33,318 nt of DNA from Micractinium sp. NFX-FRZ. Taxonomy: Eukaryota > Chlorophyta > Trebouxiophyceae > Chlorellales > Chlorellaceae. The stretch is taken from assembly GCA_029339195.1 (NCBI GenBank), contig JAPTJF010000582.1:1-33318 (forward strand), written 5' to 3'. Of this stretch, positions 33,242 to 33,318 are shown piece by piece. How positions within the stretch are numbered: the first letter of the stretch is position 1; each line of letters starts with the position of its first letter. The position numbers and the translations under genes are program-made. The notes below the pieces were generated by a model. That model had not been told where the DNA came from and ran no database searches. It saw nothing but the letters and a program-made list of their open reading frames with translations.

Positions 33242-33318
<77 letters not shown>
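30207..33318 (+). CDS. Exostosin-like (GT47-type) protein with EGF-like stalk, 5' part
   Basis: Seven exons: 30207-30338, 30731-31069, 31286-31331, 31576-31728, 32331-32417, 32611-32781, 33163-33200; 322 codons, phases consistent; the gene runs off the right edge. A TGA lies 15 nt upstream of and in frame with the ATG, which supports this start. Residues 1-11 are basic, 12-32 form one membrane anchor (AVIALGAIALLGCLLLVSLW), giving a type II Golgi topology. Residues 55-96 are a low-complexity Gly/Ser/Lys stem. Then come Cys-rich EGF-like modules (CSLDCNKVGTCSALTGRCTC, GWTGFNC; GFCDDEIGACYCP) and a conserved block (WCQPNQMPNGTDTVWG, LYGPEGWCTAEKP, FCDEPVEQ). This EGF-plus-block arrangement is the N-terminal part of algal exostosin-like glycosyltransferases; the catalytic domain would lie outside the window, so enzymatic function is inferred. 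Intron 3 begins GCAAGC. Confidence 0.78.
30443..30520 (+). repeat. 13-bp minisatellite, about six units, in exostosin-like intron 1
   Basis: Units of the form GGTGTTGCCAGCC follow one another with one to three changes each. Confidence 0.88.
30581..30692 (+). repeat. 55-bp tandem duplication in exostosin-like intron 1
   Basis: CCACAGCACTCACCTGCCCT through GTAGTGAGCTGGCG and GTGTGTGC starts at 30581 and again at 30636, almost unchanged. Flanking GCCGCCCCATGG segments (30551 and 30705) suggest an older, larger duplication around it. Confidence 0.88.
30803..30894 (+). repeat. Coding minisatellite for the Gly/Ser/Lys stem
   Basis: GGCGGCAAGAGCGGCGGC and AGCGGCAAGG units alternate within exon 2 of the exostosin-like gene. 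The reading frame is kept, so unit-number change would alter stem length without disrupting the protein. Confidence 0.8.
31147..31208 (+). repeat. (TGCC)n microsatellite, about 15 units
   Basis: Uninterrupted TGCC units in intron 2 of the exostosin-like gene, with an interrupted tail to about 31230; they form part of the pyrimidine-rich stretch before the exon 3 acceptor at 31285. Confidence 0.93.
31332..31575 (+). other. GC-AG intron 3 of the exostosin-like gene
   Basis: CAGCAG then GCAAGC; acceptor CCGCAG. It joins the two halves of an EGF-like module (CTCSA to GWTGFNC). No GT lies near the exon end. Confidence 0.85.
33242..33318 (+). repeat. (CTG)n trinucleotide repeat, at least 25 units, running off the window
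   Basis: Uninterrupted CTG/TGC from 33242 to the last base. It lies about 40 nt inside the intron that starts GTGCGC at 33201, so in the exostosin-like transcript it is CUG repeat RNA. The true length is unknown because the window ends inside it. Confidence 0.95.

Overview
The window is nuclear DNA of a green alga (Chlorophyta). It is very GC-rich and every gene is cut into many small exons. The proteins include eukaryotic secretory-pathway components (SEC31, DPM1) beside a plant/algal-type LpxK and an EGF-stalked exostosin-like protein. TGTAA motifs, the usual green-algal poly(A) signal, lie downstream of several genes. A Chlorella-like or Chlamydomonas-like alga fits, but the genus cannot be fixed from this sequence alone.

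Layout, left to right. (1) The 3' part of a plus-strand gene with a discoidin/F5-8-type-C galactose-binding-like domain, ending at 1908. (2) A long 3' UTR and intergenic stretch with decayed tandem repeats. (3) Minus-strand LpxK (tetraacyldisaccharide 4'-kinase), 13 exons, 9723 to 3532. (4) Minus-strand DPM1 (dolichol-phosphate mannosyltransferase catalytic subunit), 9 exons, 13907 to 10787. (5) Plus-strand SEC31 (COPII outer coat), 27 exons, 14184 to 25748, head-to-head with DPM1 across only 276 bp. (6) A minus-strand TDP2-like endonuclease/exonuclease/phosphatase, 5 exons, 29222 to 26465. (7) The 5' part of a plus-strand type II membrane protein with EGF-like modules of the algal exostosin-like (GT47) kind, from 30207 off the right edge. 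I joined exons by hand. For LpxK, DPM1, SEC31 and the TDP2-like gene the summed exon lengths are exact multiples of three and the reading frame stays open throughout (426, 249, 1260 and 427 residues).

Functionally, DPM1 and SEC31 both serve the ER (mannosyl donor synthesis and ER-to-Golgi vesicle coats), and the exostosin-like and discoidin-like proteins would be cargo or glycan-handling products of that pathway. LpxK belongs to the bacterial-type lipid A-like pathway kept in plant and algal organelles. The TDP2-like enzyme belongs to a DNA-end-processing phosphodiesterase family.

The most striking feature is not a gene. In all four complete genes, many introns contain one to three decayed tandem copies of the neighbouring exon-intron junction, mostly spaced about 90-125 bp apart. 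In addition, 8 of the 60 complete introns I could resolve begin with GC rather than GT.
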